A stretch of DNA of 64,000 bases from Ureibacillus manganicus DSM 26584 (GTDB taxonomy: Bacteria > Bacillota > Bacilli > Bacillales_A > Planococcaceae), in the NCBI RefSeq assembly GCF_000772945.1, contig NZ_JPVN01000007.1, forward strand, positions 1-64,000, written 5' to 3'. Shown piece by piece: positions 19,869-33,329 of this stretch; within the stretch, counting starts at the first letter, position 1; each line of letters begins with the position of its first letter. The notes beneath the pieces were generated by a model. The model was not told the origin of the DNA. It made no database searches and was given only the letters and a program-made list of their open reading frames with translations. A program made the position numbers and the translations under genes.

Positions 19869-21599
19869 ATGATGGAACCTACGTGGAAAATTGAAGAAAT
19901 ACGTAATCAAATTGCGGTAATTGATGGCCAAGCATCACCCACCATAGTGTTGAAAAATGCGAGGTATTTACATAGCATGCTGAAAACATGGATTTCAGGA
20001 AATATTTGGATTTCTGGAGATCGAATTGTTTATGTTGGCAGTAAAATGCCTCTTAATCTAACTAATACCGAAGTCGTTGAATTAGATGGCAAGTCGGTTG
20101 TACCTGGTTATATTGAACCGCATGTACACCCATTCCAGCTCTATAATCCGCATTCCTTTGCAGATTTTGCCACGCAAACGGGTACAACTACATTCATTGC
20201 CGATAATATGACTTTTATGTTATCACTTCCAAATAAGAAAGCGTTTGCAATTATCGAACAATTGAAGAAGTTACCTTTCAACTTTTATTGGTGGGTAAGA
20301 TTTGATTCGCAAACCGAATTAGAAAACGAAGATGAAGTATTTACAAATAAGTCCGTTTTTGAATGGTTGGGCCGAAATGACACGATCCTTGGTGGCGAAC
20401 TAACAGGATGGCCGAGATTACTTAGTGGTGACGATCAAATGCTTTACTGGATACAATCGGCTAAAGCAAAAGGGAAAAAAATTGAAGGACATTTTCCTGG
20501 AGCATCCGAGAGAACGCTTGCTAAGATGCGTTTATTTGGAGCAACTGGCGACCATGAGTCGATGACTGTTGAAGATGTGGAAAAGAGAATTCTGCAAGGT
20601 TATGCAGTCACGTTAAGATATTCTTCCATTCGACCTGATTTACCAGATATACTAAAAGGGATTATAGAAAAAGAGTTAAATATATTTGATCATTTAATGA
20701 TGACTACTGATGGGTCAACTCCTAGTTTCCATAAAGATGGGATAATGGATTTGTGTGTTAAAATTGCATTAGATTCAGGAGTAAATCCTATTGATGCTTA
20801 CAATATGGCTTCATACAATGCTGCGCGTTATTATAATATGGATCATTTACATGGATTAATAGCTCCTGGTCGCTTTGCAACTCTTAATATATTAACAGAT
20901 GAATATAATCCAACACCAGAATCAGTGTTATCTAAGGGAATTTGGTTAAAACGCAATTTTGAAAAAGTGAATGCTTTTACTCCATTTGATTGGAGCAATT
21001 TTGAACCGCTAAATATTTCGTATGATATTACAGATAATGATTTCCAGTTCTCGATGCCGATTGGTATTGAAATGGTAAATGATGTAATTACAAAACCTTA
21101 TCGTATTAGTGTAAAACTAAAGGAAAGCGAATTATCAACAACACATGATGAATGTTTGCTAGTATTGATTGACCGTAATGGTAAATGGCGTGTGAACACA
21201 ATGCTAAAAGGATTCGCTACTCATGTAAAGGGATTTGCTACCTCTTATTCTAATACAGGTCATATTATTCTAATAGGTAAAAGTATTAAAGATATGAAAA
21301 AAGCCTTTTTAGAAATGAAGAAATTAAATGGTGGAATTGTTTTAGTAGAAAATGAAGAAGTAATTGCATCGATTCCACTCACTATTGGTGGAACGTTATA
21401 CGATGGACCAGTTGAAGAATTAATCGAAAAAGAAACTGCGCTAAAATCAGCATTAAAGGATCGAGGCTATCATCATACAGATGCGATATATACGCTTTTA
21501 TTTTTACAATCAACTCATTTACCGTATATTCGTATAACTCCTAGAGGCATATTCGATGTTTTAAAGAAGCAAGTAATGTTACCTGCTGTTATGCGCTAA
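19869..21599 (+). CDS. Adenine deaminase-like amidohydrolase (YerA family)
   Basis: 576 residues. The N-terminal region holds the metal-binding EPHVHPF motif near 87, followed by an amidohydrolase barrel and a C-terminal adenine deaminase domain (GGTLYDGPVEELIEKE). It aligns in organisation with B. subtilis YerA, a paralogue of adenine deaminase AdeC, which makes hypoxanthine from adenine. Whether this paralogue deaminates adenine is not proven by sequence. The position after purD and before yerB matches B. subtilis. The ribosome site is GAAGGGAG, eight bases before the ATG. Confidence 0.88.
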   Translation: MMEPTWKIEEIRNQIAVIDGQASPTIVLKNARYLHSMLKTWISGNIWISGDRIVYVGSKMPLNLTNTEVVELDGKSVVPGYIEPHVHPFQLYNPHSFADFATQTGTTTFIADNMTFMLSLPNKKAFAIIEQLKKLPFNFYWWVRFDSQTELENEDEVFTNKSVFEWLGRNDTILGGELTGWPRLLSGDDQMLYWIQSAKAKGKKIEGHFPGASERTLAKMRLFGATGDHESMTVEDVEKRILQGYAVTLRYSSIRPDLPDILKGIIEKELNIFDHLMMTTDGSTPSFHKDGIMDLCVKIALDSGVNPIDAYNMASYNAARYYNMDHLHGLIAPGRFATLNILTDEYNPTPESVLSKGIWLKRNFEKVNAFTPFDWSNFEPLNISYDITDNDFQFSMPIGIEMVNDVITKPYRISVKLKESELSTTHDECLLVLIDRNGKWRVNTMLKGFATHVKGFATSYSNTGHIILIGKSIKDMKKAFLEMKKLNGGIVLVENEEVIASIPLTIGGTLYDGPVEELIEKETALKSALKDRGYHHTDAIYTLLFLQSTHLPYIRITPRGIFDVLKKQVMLPAVMR

Positions 21600-21612
21600 A
21601 GGGGATAGAATT

Positions 21613-22671
21613 ATGTGGAAAAAAGGACTGTATTGTGTTGTAGCAACAACTTTATTACTTGCTGCATGTGGGAGTGAAGACGAAGCAACCGAACAAAGTG
21701 ATCCCCCTAAGCAAGAAGAAACTGTGCAACAGGAAGAATCTAAAGTAGAAGAAGTTCAATTGCCTTATATAACACCATTTACTGGGGAACGTGTGGAAAA
21801 TGAAATTACGATGCGTCCAATCATTGTAACTATTAATAATCACCCTCAAGCTAGACCACAAGCTGGTCTTGCTTCGGCTGATGTTGTTTATGAAATGCTA
21901 GCAGAAGGAGATGTGACACGATTCTTAGCACTTTTCCAATCTGACATACCAGAAAATATAGGGCCAGTTAGAAGTGCCCGTGATTACTTTATTGACATCG
22001 CGGTAGGACTTGATGCGTTCTACATTGCTCACGGATACAGTCCAGAGGCACATACTATGTTATTTAGTGGTGTGATTGATAATGTCAACGGAATGCAATA
22101 TGATGGAACTCTGTTTCACCGTTCCAAGGACCGTAAAGCACCTCATAACTCCTATATTTCAGGTGATAATGTAAAAATAGCGGCCGAAAAAGTAGGCGCT
22201 TCACTTCTCTATCAAAAAAAAGTATCGTATACTTATTATGAATCTGACGAGGATGTTAATATAGGTTTACAAACAAATAATATTGAAGTGAATTATAGCA
22301 AAAATGGTCAGTTCAATAGTGTTTATTCGTATAACTCTGTTGATAAGACCTATTCAAGGCAATCAGGAAACGATGAAACAGTTGATGATTTAACTAATCA
22401 GCCTATCGCCATATCTAATATTTTAATTTTTGAGATGGATCATAAGATTATCGATAGTGTTGGTCGACGAGAAATCGACATAACAAAAGGTGGTAATGCT
22501 TATGTCTTCCAAAACGGAACAATGCGAGAAGTGCTATGGGAAAATCGTGATGGTGTATTAAAAGCAGTTGAAGGAAACGGTAGTGAAGTGAAATTAGTTC
22601 CTGGAAAAACTTGGGTCCATTTTGTTCCATCTTACCCTGGAATTGAGTCTTTTGTTACCTATACACAATAG
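21613..22671 (+). CDS. yerB: DUF3048 lipoprotein YerB
   Basis: 352 residues with a lipoprotein signal peptide (lipobox LLAAC, Cys19), an acidic Gln/Glu-rich spacer, then the DUF3048 domain with ARPQAGLASADVVYE and GPVRSARDYFIDIA. It is exported and anchored by lipid on the outer face. Its cellular role is not known. It lies 13 bases after yerA and 20 before yerC, in the conserved B. subtilis order. Confidence 0.9.
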   Translation: MWKKGLYCVVATTLLLAACGSEDEATEQSDPPKQEETVQQEESKVEEVQLPYITPFTGERVENEITMRPIIVTINNHPQARPQAGLASADVVYEMLAEGDVTRFLALFQSDIPENIGPVRSARDYFIDIAVGLDAFYIAHGYSPEAHTMLFSGVIDNVNGMQYDGTLFHRSKDRKAPHNSYISGDNVKIAAEKVGASLLYQKKVSYTYYESDEDVNIGLQTNNIEVNYSKNGQFNSVYSYNSVDKTYSRQSGNDETVDDLTNQPIAISNILIFEMDHKIIDSVGRREIDITKGGNAYVFQNGTMREVLWENRDGVLKAVEGNGSEVKLVPGKTWVHFVPSYPGIESFVTYTQ

Positions 22672-22691
22672 TAATGAAAGGATGAGACATT

Positions 22692-23009
22692 ATGCAAATA
22701 GAGAAAATTCGTGGTCATCAAACAGATCAATTATTTAAAGCTGTTCTTGAATTAAAAAACCTAGAAGAATGTTATGAATTCTTTGATGATCTATGTACAA
22801 TAAGTGAAATTCAATCACTTGCGCAACGATTTGAAGTAGCGCACCTTCTTCGCTTAAAAAAGACGTATGAAACGATTAAGAAAGAAACTGGAGCGTCGAC
22901 AGCTACCATTTCACGCGTAAGACGTTGCTTCGACTATGGGAACGATACATACGACAAAATGTTAGGTCGCTTGTACCCAGATGAAAAGCCTTTTCAAGCT
23001 TCAAAATAA
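22692..23009 (+). CDS. yerC: TrpR-like DNA-binding protein YerC
   Basis: 105 residues of the YerC/YecD Trp-repressor-like family. The helix-turn-helix region is SEIQSLAQRFEVAHLLRLK followed by GASTATISRVRRC. Members are small helical DNA-binding proteins whose ligand and targets are poorly known. It closes the yerABC group, and a terminator follows seven bases later. Confidence 0.88.
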   Translation: MQIEKIRGHQTDQLFKAVLELKNLEECYEFFDDLCTISEIQSLAQRFEVAHLLRLKKTYETIKKETGASTATISRVRRCFDYGNDTYDKMLGRLYPDEKPFQASK

Positions 23010-23015
23010 ACTATG

Positions 23016-23056
23016 ACCATCTAACAGTAAACTCACTGCTTAGGTGGTTTTCTTTT
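23016..23056 (+). terminator. Terminator after yerC
   Basis: ACCATCTAACAG pairs with CTGCTTAGGTGGT with a one-base bulge, followed by a T-rich run (TTTTCTTTT). Confidence 0.75.
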
Positions 23057-23179
23057 GGTAAATATTAAACCAACATTACGTAGATTATAATATGCGACTT
23101 CTTTTCGCTTTTAGATAGTTTAGGATATACTTGTAATCGAGAAAAAGATTGTTTGAACGAATGAGTAGGTGGGAATGAA

Positions 23180-23872
23180 ATGGATTATAAAAATTGGAGA
23201 CATGTGTTTAAAATAGACCCTGCAAAAGAAATATCTGATGAGTCATTAGAGAAGATTTGTGAGTCAGGAACTGATGTTATATTAGTTGGTGGGACCGACG
23301 GAGTAACAATTGATAATGTAATTGATAAACTCGTAAGAATACGCCGTTTCACAGTGCCAGTAGCATTAGAAATCTCTAACATAGAATCAGTGACACCGGG
23401 ATTTGATTATTATTTAATTCCTTCTGTATTAAACAGTACAGAAACAAAATGGGTGAAGGATTTACATCATGAAGCTATAAAAGAATACGGGGACATTCTT
23501 GTATGGGACGAACTGATTGCTGAAGGTTACTGTGTTTTAAATTCTGATTGTAAAGTGGCAAAGGAAACAAAAGCCCAAACAGATTTAACGGAAGAAGATG
23601 TTATTGCATATGCTCGTTTAGCAGAAAGCTACTTTAAGTTCCCTATTTTTTACCTAGAATATAGCGGAACATATGGGGATCCAAAAATGGTTTCAGCGGT
23701 AAAAGGAGTTGTGAATGACGCAAGAGTATTTTATGGTGGCGGAATTTCATCACCAGAACAAGCAACTGAAATGGCAAAAATTGCGGATACGATTATTGTA
23801 GGAAACATTATTTATGAAAATTTAAACCAAGCATTAAAAACGGTAAATGCTGTGAAAAGTATTTCAATTTAA
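23180..23872 (+). CDS. pcrB: Heptaprenylglyceryl phosphate synthase
   Basis: 230 residues of the GGGP synthase-like TIM-barrel family. It transfers heptaprenyl diphosphate to glycerol-1-phosphate (known for Bacillus PcrB). Motifs are WRHVFKIDPAKEI at the N-terminus, LVGGTDGVT, YLEYSGTYGDP and FYGGGISS for phosphate binding. It lies directly before pcrA, as in Bacillus and Staphylococcus. Confidence 0.95.
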   Translation: MDYKNWRHVFKIDPAKEISDESLEKICESGTDVILVGGTDGVTIDNVIDKLVRIRRFTVPVALEISNIESVTPGFDYYLIPSVLNSTETKWVKDLHHEAIKEYGDILVWDELIAEGYCVLNSDCKVAKETKAQTDLTEEDVIAYARLAESYFKFPIFYLEYSGTYGDPKMVSAVKGVVNDARVFYGGGISSPEQATEMAKIADTIIVGNIIYENLNQALKTVNAVKSISI

Positions 23873-24056
23873 AGCTGATTAATGATTGACATTATAGTAT
23901 AATATAGAACAGGTGTTTGTATTGATTTTATTTTGAATTAATAGAGTTAAATATAATTAATGCATAGGTCGTTGACACAGATTACGTAGAACAATATTTA
24001 ACTAACGCTACAAAATCTGGTCCTCGCAAAACCGTAAATGATAAAGGTGGTGCATC

Positions 24057-26312
24057 ATGGAACAATTAACTAAAAACTTATTAAACGGTATGAACCCTGA
24101 ACAAGCAGAAGCAGTGAAAACGACAGAAGGACCACTTTTGATCATGGCTGGGGCAGGTTCTGGAAAAACAAGAGTGTTAACACATAGAATTGCTTATTTA
24201 GTCGTTGAAAAAGAAGTCTATCCATCGAAAATCTTAGCAATTACATTTACAAATAAAGCAGCTCGTGAAATGAGAAATCGTATAGATGGCTTACTTGGTG
24301 CAGGAATATCAGAAAGCATGTGGGTATCTACATTCCACTCAATGTGTGTAAGGATCTTACGTAGAAATATTGACCGTATAGGCATTTCTAAAAGTTTCTC
24401 CATATTAGATTCTGCGGATCAATTGTCTGTGGTGAAAAATGTATCTAAGCAATTGAATATAGATTCAAAACGATTTGAGCCGCGTGCAATTTTAAATGCT
24501 ATTAGTTCGGCAAAAAATGAATGTATTACAGCAGATCAATATCAAGCAAATAGTAATCCTAACAACCCCTATGAGAAAGTTATTGCACAAGTCTATGAAG
24601 GATACGAAAAACGCCTTCTCAAAAACCAATCCCTCGATTTTGATGATCTTATTATGACAACTATTCGATTGTTTGAACGAGTGCCTGAAGTATTAGAGTA
24701 TTATCAAAATAAATTCCAATACATTCACGTGGACGAATATCAAGATACCAACCATTCACAATATAAACTAGTTCAAATGCTAGCAAAAAAATTTAAAAAT
24801 ATCTGTGTAGTGGGTGACTCAGATCAGTCGATTTATCGTTGGCGTGGAGCCGACATCGGAAATATATTATCCTTTGAAAAAGATTACCCAAATGCAAAGG
24901 TTATTTTGCTAGAGCAAAACTATCGATCGACAAAACGTATTTTAAAAGCCGCAAACGATGTTATTGAAAATAATGAGAGCAGATATCCTAAAAAACTACG
25001 AACTGATAATGTAGATGGGGACAAAATTAAGCTCTTTAAATCTGGAAATGAACAGCAAGAGGCGCAATTTGTTGTAAAAACGATTAAAGAGCTAATGGAA
25101 AAAGAAAACCGTTCTTTAGATGATTTTGCAATTCTTTATCGTACTAACGCACAGTCACGTGTGATGGAAGAAGTACTTGTAAAATCAAATATTACTTACC
25201 AAATCGTTGGCGGAACAAAATTCTATGATCGTAAAGAAATTAAAGATTTATTAGCTTATTTACGTTTGATTGCAAATAATGATGACGATTTATCCCTTGC
25301 TCGAATTATTAACGAGCCGAAGCGTAATATTGGTGCTACCTCCTTTGAAAGAATGGCAACGTATGCAATTGAACAAGATCGTTCTATCTTCGATGCTATG
25401 AACGAAGTAGTATTCATGGGCTTAACACCAAAAGCAATGAATGCAGTTGAGAAATTCCGGGATCTAATTGCTGGATTTACTAAAATGCAAGAATATCTTT
25501 CCGTTACAGAACTTGTAGAACAAGTAATAGATAAAACGGGTTATCGCGAAATGCTTCAAAATGAAAAAACGATTGAATCAGAAAGCCGTTTAGAAAACAT
25601 TGAAGAATTTTTATCTGTTACAAAAGCCTTTGAAGAACGCAGTGACGAGAAATCATTAATAGCCTTCTTAACTGATTTAGCATTAGTAGCAGATATCGAT
25701 TCACTTGATAAGGATGATACTTCAAAAGGAAGCATTATTTTAATGACGATGCACTCCGCGAAGGGGTTAGAATTCCCAGTTGTCTTTATCATCGGTATGG
25801 AAGAAAATATTTTCCCACATTCTCGTTCGCTTGATGATGCAGCAGAAATGGAAGAAGAACGCAGACTTGCTTATGTTGGAATAACGCGTGCAGAAGAAAG
25901 ACTTTACTTAACTTGTGCACAGTCAAGAACGTTATATGGACGTTCAAGCTTCAATGCACCTTCAAGATTTTTACGTGAAATTTCGGACGAAATAATTGAG
26001 CAAATTACATTAGCAAACGCCCGCCCTGAAGCGGACAGACTTCCATTTGGAGCCGGTCGTAACAGTAGAGAGTATAGTCACCGCAGAACCATCGGCAATG
26101 TTCAATCAAAATCTCAAGTTTCAAGTCTCGAGTCAACGGGTGGAGACCAAATGGATTGGAAACTTGGTGACAAAGCGATTCATAAAAAGTGGGGTACAGG
26201 TACCGTTGTTAGTGTAAGAGGAAATAACGATGATTTAGAACTAGATATTGCTTTTCCAGAATTAGGTGTGAAGCGTTTATTAGCTAAATTTGCTCCTATT
26301 ACAAAAGGATAA
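24057..26312 (+). CDS. pcrA: ATP-dependent DNA helicase PcrA (UvrD/Rep, SF1A)
   Basis: 751 residues. All SF1 motifs are present: [18 protein letters not shown] (I), VDEYQDTN (II), [14 protein letters not shown] (III), LEQNYRS (IV), [14 protein letters not shown] (V) and [17 protein letters not shown] (VI). The C-terminus carries the Tudor-like RNA-polymerase-binding region ([16 protein letters not shown]). It is an essential 3'-5' helicase for repair and for rolling-circle replication. Ribosome site AAGGTGG. LigA follows after 31 bases. Confidence 0.98.
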   Translation: MEQLTKNLLNGMNPEQAEAVKTTEGPLLIMAGAGSGKTRVLTHRIAYLVVEKEVYPSKILAITFTNKAAREMRNRIDGLLGAGISESMWVSTFHSMCVRILRRNIDRIGISKSFSILDSADQLSVVKNVSKQLNIDSKRFEPRAILNAISSAKNECITADQYQANSNPNNPYEKVIAQVYEGYEKRLLKNQSLDFDDLIMTTIRLFERVPEVLEYYQNKFQYIHVDEYQDTNHSQYKLVQMLAKKFKNICVVGDSDQSIYRWRGADIGNILSFEKDYPNAKVILLEQNYRSTKRILKAANDVIENNESRYPKKLRTDNVDGDKIKLFKSGNEQQEAQFVVKTIKELMEKENRSLDDFAILYRTNAQSRVMEEVLVKSNITYQIVGGTKFYDRKEIKDLLAYLRLIANNDDDLSLARIINEPKRNIGATSFERMATYAIEQDRSIFDAMNEVVFMGLTPKAMNAVEKFRDLIAGFTKMQEYLSVTELVEQVIDKTGYREMLQNEKTIESESRLENIEEFLSVTKAFEERSDEKSLIAFLTDLALVADIDSLDKDDTSKGSIILMTMHSAKGLEFPVVFIIGMEENIFPHSRSLDDAAEMEEERRLAYVGITRAEERLYLTCAQSRTLYGRSSFNAPSRFLREISDEIIEQITLANARPEADRLPFGAGRNSREYSHRRTIGNVQSKSQVSSLESTGGDQMDWKLGDKAIHKKWGTGTVVSVRGNNDDLELDIAFPELGVKRLLAKFAPITKG

Positions 26313-26319
26313 TTAGTAG

Positions 26320-28347
<2,028 letters not shown>

Positions 28348-28361
28348 AGGAGTTTCAAATA

Positions 28362-29525
28362 ATGAACCGTTTTCGCTGGCTTCCTTCAATCGTTGTATTA
28401 ACAATGCTAGCAGCCTGTGTTCCTTCTCCTGAAGAAGACACAGAAGTTCTTCGAGACGAAACAGAAGAAGTTGAAACAACGATTATCCCCAGTATGCAAT
28501 TAGATGAAAGTTACTATAAAACGCTAATTCCTTATAAAGAGAGCGCTAGCAGGGGGTTAGTTGTTTCAAATTTATATACTAAATATGATATTAATGAAGT
28601 AGAACTAGGACTAATGCGTCTTTCGCAAAATGCATTTAGTACAGACGAGTTCTTCTTTCAAGAAGGACAATATTTAGATGCAAATACTGTAAGTAATTGG
28701 CTTCTCCGTGAAAATCAAAATGCAAAGAAAGATCCTTCTCTATGGGGGCTAAATCCTTCAAACTTAAATGAGTCTGATGTAGAAATGGACCCTGTAACAC
28801 GAGCGAAGGAAGCACCAATTTATCTTGCACATATTGTAGAGCAAAACTATTTAAAAAAAACTGATGACAATAAAGTCGGACTTGGCGGAGTTTCAATTGG
28901 ACTGGCACTAAACTCAATTTACTACTATCAAAAAGAGCAGTACGGTGAATATTATCAAGAGCCAATCCCAAATGACGTCATGGTACAAAAAGGAAAGGAA
29001 ATTGCTGAGGAAGTAATTACAAGATTGCGAGCGCGTCCTGAACTAAGTGATGTACCAATTATTATCGGACTTTTTGAACAGAAAGCAAGAAACTCAATTG
29101 TACCAGGTACTTATTTTGCATATAGTGTGTCTGAGCAAGGACAAAATGGATTAGGCGATTGGCAATCAATTGATGAGGTTTATGTAACTTTTCCAACGTC
29201 AGCAGAAGGTGACTATTATCGAGAAATGAATACCGCCTTCCAAAACTTTAAACAAGATATCGATAAATATTTTTCTAACTATACAAGTGTAATCGGATCT
29301 GGATATTATCGAAATAAAGAATTACAAGAAATTCAAATCGAGATTCCGATTCAATTTTATGGTACGACAGAGATTATAGGGTTTACACAATACTTGTCTG
29401 GTGTCATTCTCAATCAATTACCAAATGATGTGAGAATAGAAGTAAATATTACTTCCATTAATGGCGCAGAAGCACTTCTAATTAAAGAACCAAATGAAAA
29501 TGAGCCATTTGTTCATATTTATTAA
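28362..29525 (+). CDS. camS: CamS-family sex pheromone lipoprotein (YerH)
   Basis: 387 residues with lipobox LAAC at Cys19. The body matches the CamS family in size and in blocks such as GLVVSNLYTKYDINEVELGLMRLS and IPIIIGLFEQKARNSIVPGTYFAY. In staphylococci the signal peptide of CamS yields the cAM373 pheromone; no such role is known here. It follows ligA by 14 bases, and a hairpin terminator follows it. Confidence 0.9.
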   Translation: MNRFRWLPSIVVLTMLAACVPSPEEDTEVLRDETEEVETTIIPSMQLDESYYKTLIPYKESASRGLVVSNLYTKYDINEVELGLMRLSQNAFSTDEFFFQEGQYLDANTVSNWLLRENQNAKKDPSLWGLNPSNLNESDVEMDPVTRAKEAPIYLAHIVEQNYLKKTDDNKVGLGGVSIGLALNSIYYYQKEQYGEYYQEPIPNDVMVQKGKEIAEEVITRLRARPELSDVPIIIGLFEQKARNSIVPGTYFAYSVSEQGQNGLGDWQSIDEVYVTFPTSAEGDYYREMNTAFQNFKQDIDKYFSNYTSVIGSGYYRNKELQEIQIEIPIQFYGTTEIIGFTQYLSGVILNQLPNDVRIEVNITSINGAEALLIKEPNENEPFVHIY

Positions 29526-29538
29526 ATAAGAGTTAAGA

Positions 29539-29573
29539 AAAACAGTGTAGTCCTTTTCTGGCTATGCTGTTTT
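29539..29573 (+). terminator. Terminator after camS
   Basis: A 12-bp stem with two G-U pairs (29539-29550 with 29562-29573) ends in four T residues within the stem's 3' arm. The rest of the gap to gatC shows no further feature. Confidence 0.7.
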
Positions 29574-29790
29574 CATTTGCCCCCACATATTATTTCTATT
29601 GTTGGTAAATAGGTTTGAAATGTAGCTGAAAATGGCGATAATTAGTAGGTACTATGTAGACGACAAAATGTGATGAAAAAATGAATCATCTAACGCGAAC
29701 TTTCACGTATTTGTTCAAATTTGAGATTTTTTAAAGGAAAAATGGTATTATTATTGATTATTGCCATGTATTAAATTCGGAGGTGTAGAA

Positions 29791-30084
29791 ATGGCAAAAC
29801 TGTCAAAAGAAGAAGTAAAGCACGTTGCACATTTAGCAAGACTTGCAATCACAGATGAAGAAGCAGAAAAGTTTGCTGATCAGCTTGGTAAGATTACAGT
29901 CTTTGCAGAACAACTAAACGAATTAGACACTACGAATGTTGAACCGACTTCGCATGTATTATCTATCGTGAATGTAATGCGCGAGGATGTTGCAGTAAAA
30001 GGTTTAGATCGTGATGTAATGATGTTAAATGTAAAAGAACAAGAAAATGGACAAGTTAAAGTGCCACCAATCTTAGAAGACTAA
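29791..30084 (+). CDS. gatC: Asp/Glu-tRNA amidotransferase subunit C
   Basis: 97 residues starting [20 protein letters not shown], the canonical GatC N-terminus. It links GatA and GatB in the enzyme that converts Glu-tRNA(Gln) to Gln-tRNA(Gln). The start at 29791 follows GGAGGTG by six bases; the open frame upstream is not used. It is first in gatCAB. Confidence 0.96.
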   Translation: MAKLSKEEVKHVAHLARLAITDEEAEKFADQLGKITVFAEQLNELDTTNVEPTSHVLSIVNVMREDVAVKGLDRDVMMLNVKEQENGQVKVPPILED

Positions 30085-30113
30085 CATTAACCGTGAAGGA
30101 GGGACCCCCTACT

Positions 30114-31577
30114 ATGACGTTATTTGAACGTTCAGCAAGAGAATTACAAGAAGGTTTACATAACGGCGAATACACAATCGCTGACTTAACAAACGAAGCG
30201 TTTTCACGAATTGAAAAATTGGATGGAGACGTACAAGCGTTTTTAGCTTTAGATAAAGAAAAGGCACTACAACGTGCAGAAGAATTAGAGACTATCCCTA
30301 CAGGGGAACGTGGTCCGTTATTCGGTTTACCTATTGGGGTAAAAGATAATATTGTGACAGAAGGCCTTGAAACTACATGTGCTTCGAAAATCTTAAAAGG
30401 GTTCATACCTATTTATGATGCAACTGTCGTAAAAAAATTACGCGATGCGGGCATGGTAACAATCGGAAAATTAAACATGGATGAATTTGCAATGGGTTCA
30501 TCAAACGAAAACTCTGCATATAAAACGACAAGAAATCCATGGAACTTAGATTATGTTCCTGGGGGTTCTTCTGGTGCTTCTGCAGCTTCTGTTGCAGCAG
30601 GTGAAGTTCCATTCTCGCTTGGTTCTGATACTGGGGGTTCAATCCGTCAACCAGCAGCATATTGTGGCGTTGTAGGAATGAAACCAACGTATGGACGTGT
30701 TTCACGTTTCGGTTTAGTTGCTTATGCTTCATCACTAGACCAAGTCGGCCCAATTACTCGTACTGTGTATGATAACGCACTTCTACTTGAAGCCATTGCA
30801 GGAGTAGATCCTAACGATTCTACTTCAGCTAATGTTCCAGTTCCGAATTATGTAGCTAACTTAAATGGTGACATTAAAGGACTACGTGTAGCAGTACCGA
30901 AAGAGTTTTTAGCAGAAGGTGTAAGTGAAGAAGTACGCCAATCGATTAAAAGTGCTCTAGATGTATTAAAAGGATTGGGTGCTACAGTGGAAGAAGTATC
31001 ACTTCCTCACTCTAAGTATGCACTAGCAGCATACTATATCCTTGCATCTTCAGAGGCATCATCAAACCTTTCACGTTTCGATGGAATCCGTTATGGTTTC
31101 CGTGCTGAAGGCGTGAAAAACCTAATGGAGCTATATAAAGAAACACGTGCCAAAGGTTTTGGTGAAGAAGTTAAACTTCGTATTATGCTTGGTACGTATT
31201 CGTTATCTGCAGGTACGTATGATGCTTACTACAAAAAAGCTCAACAAGTGCGTACATTAATTAAAGAAGATTACGATAAAGTATTTGAAAACTACGATGT
31301 GATTGTTGGGCCAACTGCACCAACTGCAGCATTTAAAATCAATCAAAATACTCATGATCAATTAACGATGTATGCAAACGACATTTTAACAATTCCAATT
31401 AACTTGGCAGGTGTTCCAGCAATCTCTATTCCATGTGGATTCCACGAAGGTTTACCACTTGGTTTACAAATTATCGGAAAACACTTTGATGAGGAAACAA
31501 TCTATCGCACAGCTTACGCATATGAGCAAGCGACTGACTTCCATAAACAAACTCCTCAAATTTGGGAGGGTAAATAA
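30114..31577 (+). CDS. gatA: Asp/Glu-tRNA amidotransferase subunit A
   Basis: 487 residues of the amidase signature family. The catalytic triad is Lys77 (GVKDNI), Ser152 (PGGSSGAS) and nucleophile Ser176 ([11 protein letters not shown]), spaced as in S. aureus GatA. It releases ammonia from glutamine for GatB. The start follows AAGGAGGG by eight bases. Confidence 0.98.
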   Translation: MTLFERSARELQEGLHNGEYTIADLTNEAFSRIEKLDGDVQAFLALDKEKALQRAEELETIPTGERGPLFGLPIGVKDNIVTEGLETTCASKILKGFIPIYDATVVKKLRDAGMVTIGKLNMDEFAMGSSNENSAYKTTRNPWNLDYVPGGSSGASAASVAAGEVPFSLGSDTGGSIRQPAAYCGVVGMKPTYGRVSRFGLVAYASSLDQVGPITRTVYDNALLLEAIAGVDPNDSTSANVPVPNYVANLNGDIKGLRVAVPKEFLAEGVSEEVRQSIKSALDVLKGLGATVEEVSLPHSKYALAAYYILASSEASSNLSRFDGIRYGFRAEGVKNLMELYKETRAKGFGEEVKLRIMLGTYSLSAGTYDAYYKKAQQVRTLIKEDYDKVFENYDVIVGPTAPTAAFKINQNTHDQLTMYANDILTIPINLAGVPAISIPCGFHEGLPLGLQIIGKHFDEETIYRTAYAYEQATDFHKQTPQIWEGK

Positions 31578-31579
31578 TT

Positions 31580-33025
31580 ATGAATTTTGAAACAGTCATT
31601 GGTTTAGAAGTTCACGTTGAGCTTAAAACAGAATCTAAAATTTTCTCTCCATCACCAAACCATTTTGGAGCAGAACCTAATACAAATACGTCGGTAATCG
31701 ACCTTGGGTACCCAGGGGTTTTACCTGTATTAAATAAAAACGTTGTTGATTTTGCGATAAAAGCTTCATTAGCATTAAATATGAAAATCAATCAACATAC
31801 GAAATTTGACCGTAAAAACTATTTCTATCCTGACAATCCAAAAGCTTATCAAATCTCTCAATTTGATAAACCAATTGGGTATGATGGTTGGATTGAAATC
31901 GAAGTTCCTGGAACAGAAGGTCAAGAGGGATACACGAAGAAAATCGGAATTACACGTCTTCATATGGAAGAAGATGCTGGTAAATTAACACATGGAGATG
32001 GCTACTCTTTAGTAGACTTTAACCGTCAAGGTACGCCATTAGTGGAAATCGTGTCTGAGCCAGATATCAGAACGCCTGCTGAAGCGTATGCATACCTTGA
32101 AAAAATAAAATCAATTATTCAATATACAGGTGTATCGGATGTTCGTATGGAAGAAGGTTCTCTACGTTGTGATGCGAACATTTCGATCCGTCCTTATGGT
32201 CAAGAAGAATTCGGTACAAAAACAGAGTTGAAAAACTTAAACTCATTTAACTTTGTACGCAGAGGTCTTGAGCATGAAGAAGTACGTCAAGCAGAAGTAT
32301 TAATGTCTGGTGGCGTAATTGAGCAAGAAACTCGCCGTTTTGATGAGAAAACAGGAAAAACTATATTAATGCGTGTTAAAGAGGGAACTGATGACTATCG
32401 TTACTTCCCAGAGCCTGATTTAGTGAATCTTGTTATTGATGATGAGTGGTTAGAGCGCGTACGTCAGTCGATTCCTGAACTACCAGATGCTCGTAAAAAA
32501 CGTTATGTTGAAGAATTGGGCTTAACGGAATACGATGCAAGTGTACTAGTAGTGAACAAACCGATTTCTGATTTCTTCGATGGAATGGTTAATGCCGGAG
32601 CAGATGTTAAATTATCTGCAAACTGGTTAATGGGTGACGTGTCAGCTTACCTAAACGCAGAGCAAATCGAAATTGGCCAAACAAAGCTTACAGCTGAAAA
32701 TCTAGCTGGAATGGTGAAGTTAATTTCTGATGGAACAATTTCTTCTAAGATTGCGAAGAAAGTATTTACTGAGCTTGTTCAAAACGGTGGAGACGCAAAC
32801 GAAATCGTTAAAGCAAAAGGTTTAGTACAAATTTCTGATGCATCTGTATTAGTTCCAATCATTACGAAAATTCTAGATAATAACCCACAATCGATTGAGG
32901 ACTTCAAAAACGGGAAAGACCGTGCAATTGGCTTCTTAGTCGGTCAAATTATGAAAGAAACAAAAGGACAAGCAAACCCACCAATGGTGAACAAAATCTT
33001 GCTTGAAGAGATTAATAAACGATAG
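31580..33025 (+). CDS. gatB: Asp/Glu-tRNA amidotransferase subunit B
   Basis: 481 residues. The N-terminus [25 protein letters not shown] contains the metal-site His. The kinase-like cradle and the C-terminal tail domain (from about 400, [12 protein letters not shown]) are complete. It activates Glu-tRNA(Gln) and transfers the ammonia. It begins two bases after gatA, and a strong terminator follows. Confidence 0.98.
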   Translation: MNFETVIGLEVHVELKTESKIFSPSPNHFGAEPNTNTSVIDLGYPGVLPVLNKNVVDFAIKASLALNMKINQHTKFDRKNYFYPDNPKAYQISQFDKPIGYDGWIEIEVPGTEGQEGYTKKIGITRLHMEEDAGKLTHGDGYSLVDFNRQGTPLVEIVSEPDIRTPAEAYAYLEKIKSIIQYTGVSDVRMEEGSLRCDANISIRPYGQEEFGTKTELKNLNSFNFVRRGLEHEEVRQAEVLMSGGVIEQETRRFDEKTGKTILMRVKEGTDDYRYFPEPDLVNLVIDDEWLERVRQSIPELPDARKKRYVEELGLTEYDASVLVVNKPISDFFDGMVNAGADVKLSANWLMGDVSAYLNAEQIEIGQTKLTAENLAGMVKLISDGTISSKIAKKVFTELVQNGGDANEIVKAKGLVQISDASVLVPIITKILDNNPQSIEDFKNGKDRAIGFLVGQIMKETKGQANPPMVNKILLEEINKR

Positions 33026-33038
33026 TATTTAATGAATG

Positions 33039-33082
33039 CTCATTTAACAGTTAGGGAAACCTATCAGTTAAATGAGTTTTTT
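33039..33082 (+). terminator. Terminator after gatCAB
   Basis: CTCATTTAAC (33039-33048) pairs perfectly with GTTAAATGAG (33067-33076), followed by six T residues. The following 140 bases to the next small ORF show a minor hairpin (ATCCTCGTAGGAT) and no gene. Confidence 0.92.
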
Positions 33083-33225
33083 ATTTTGTCAGAAAAGAGA
33101 TTTAGTTTTCTTAACTTCATAATGCAACTAATGCTGATCCTCGTAGGATAGTGAACAGTCAAGTTTACTAATCTTAACAAGGATATGGAACGATTAATAA
33201 AGATTATTGAAGGGGCGATTACGTA

Positions 33226-33318
33226 GTGTATAAGACACATGAGAAATGGTTAATTTACTTAAGTTTTGGAGTTGCATTCATTATGCTTTTATCCATCATC
33301 GGTAGACTATTTAGCTAG
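33226..33318 (+). CDS. 30-residue single-span membrane peptide before cydA
   Basis: A GTG-started ORF of 30 residues (VYKTHEKWLIYLSFGVAFIM...GRLFS) with a charged N-terminus and one hydrophobic helix. AAGGGGCG lies about 10 bases upstream. The stop is 11 bases before the TTG start of the oxidase subunit I gene, and the cydA ribosome site AGGAGG overlaps its stop codon, so it is placed to be co-translated. Small single-helix subunits are known for bd oxidases (CydX, CydS). No family was recognised for this one. Confidence 0.5.
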   Translation: MYKTHEKWLIYLSFGVAFIMLLSIIGRLFS

Positions 33319-33329
33319 GAGGATTTACT

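Noticed and set aside
23886-23903. TTGACA and TATAAT upstream of pcrA
   Set aside because: The two hexamers are only six bases apart, and no acceptable -35 lies 16-18 bases before TATAAT, so they cannot form one sigma-A promoter.
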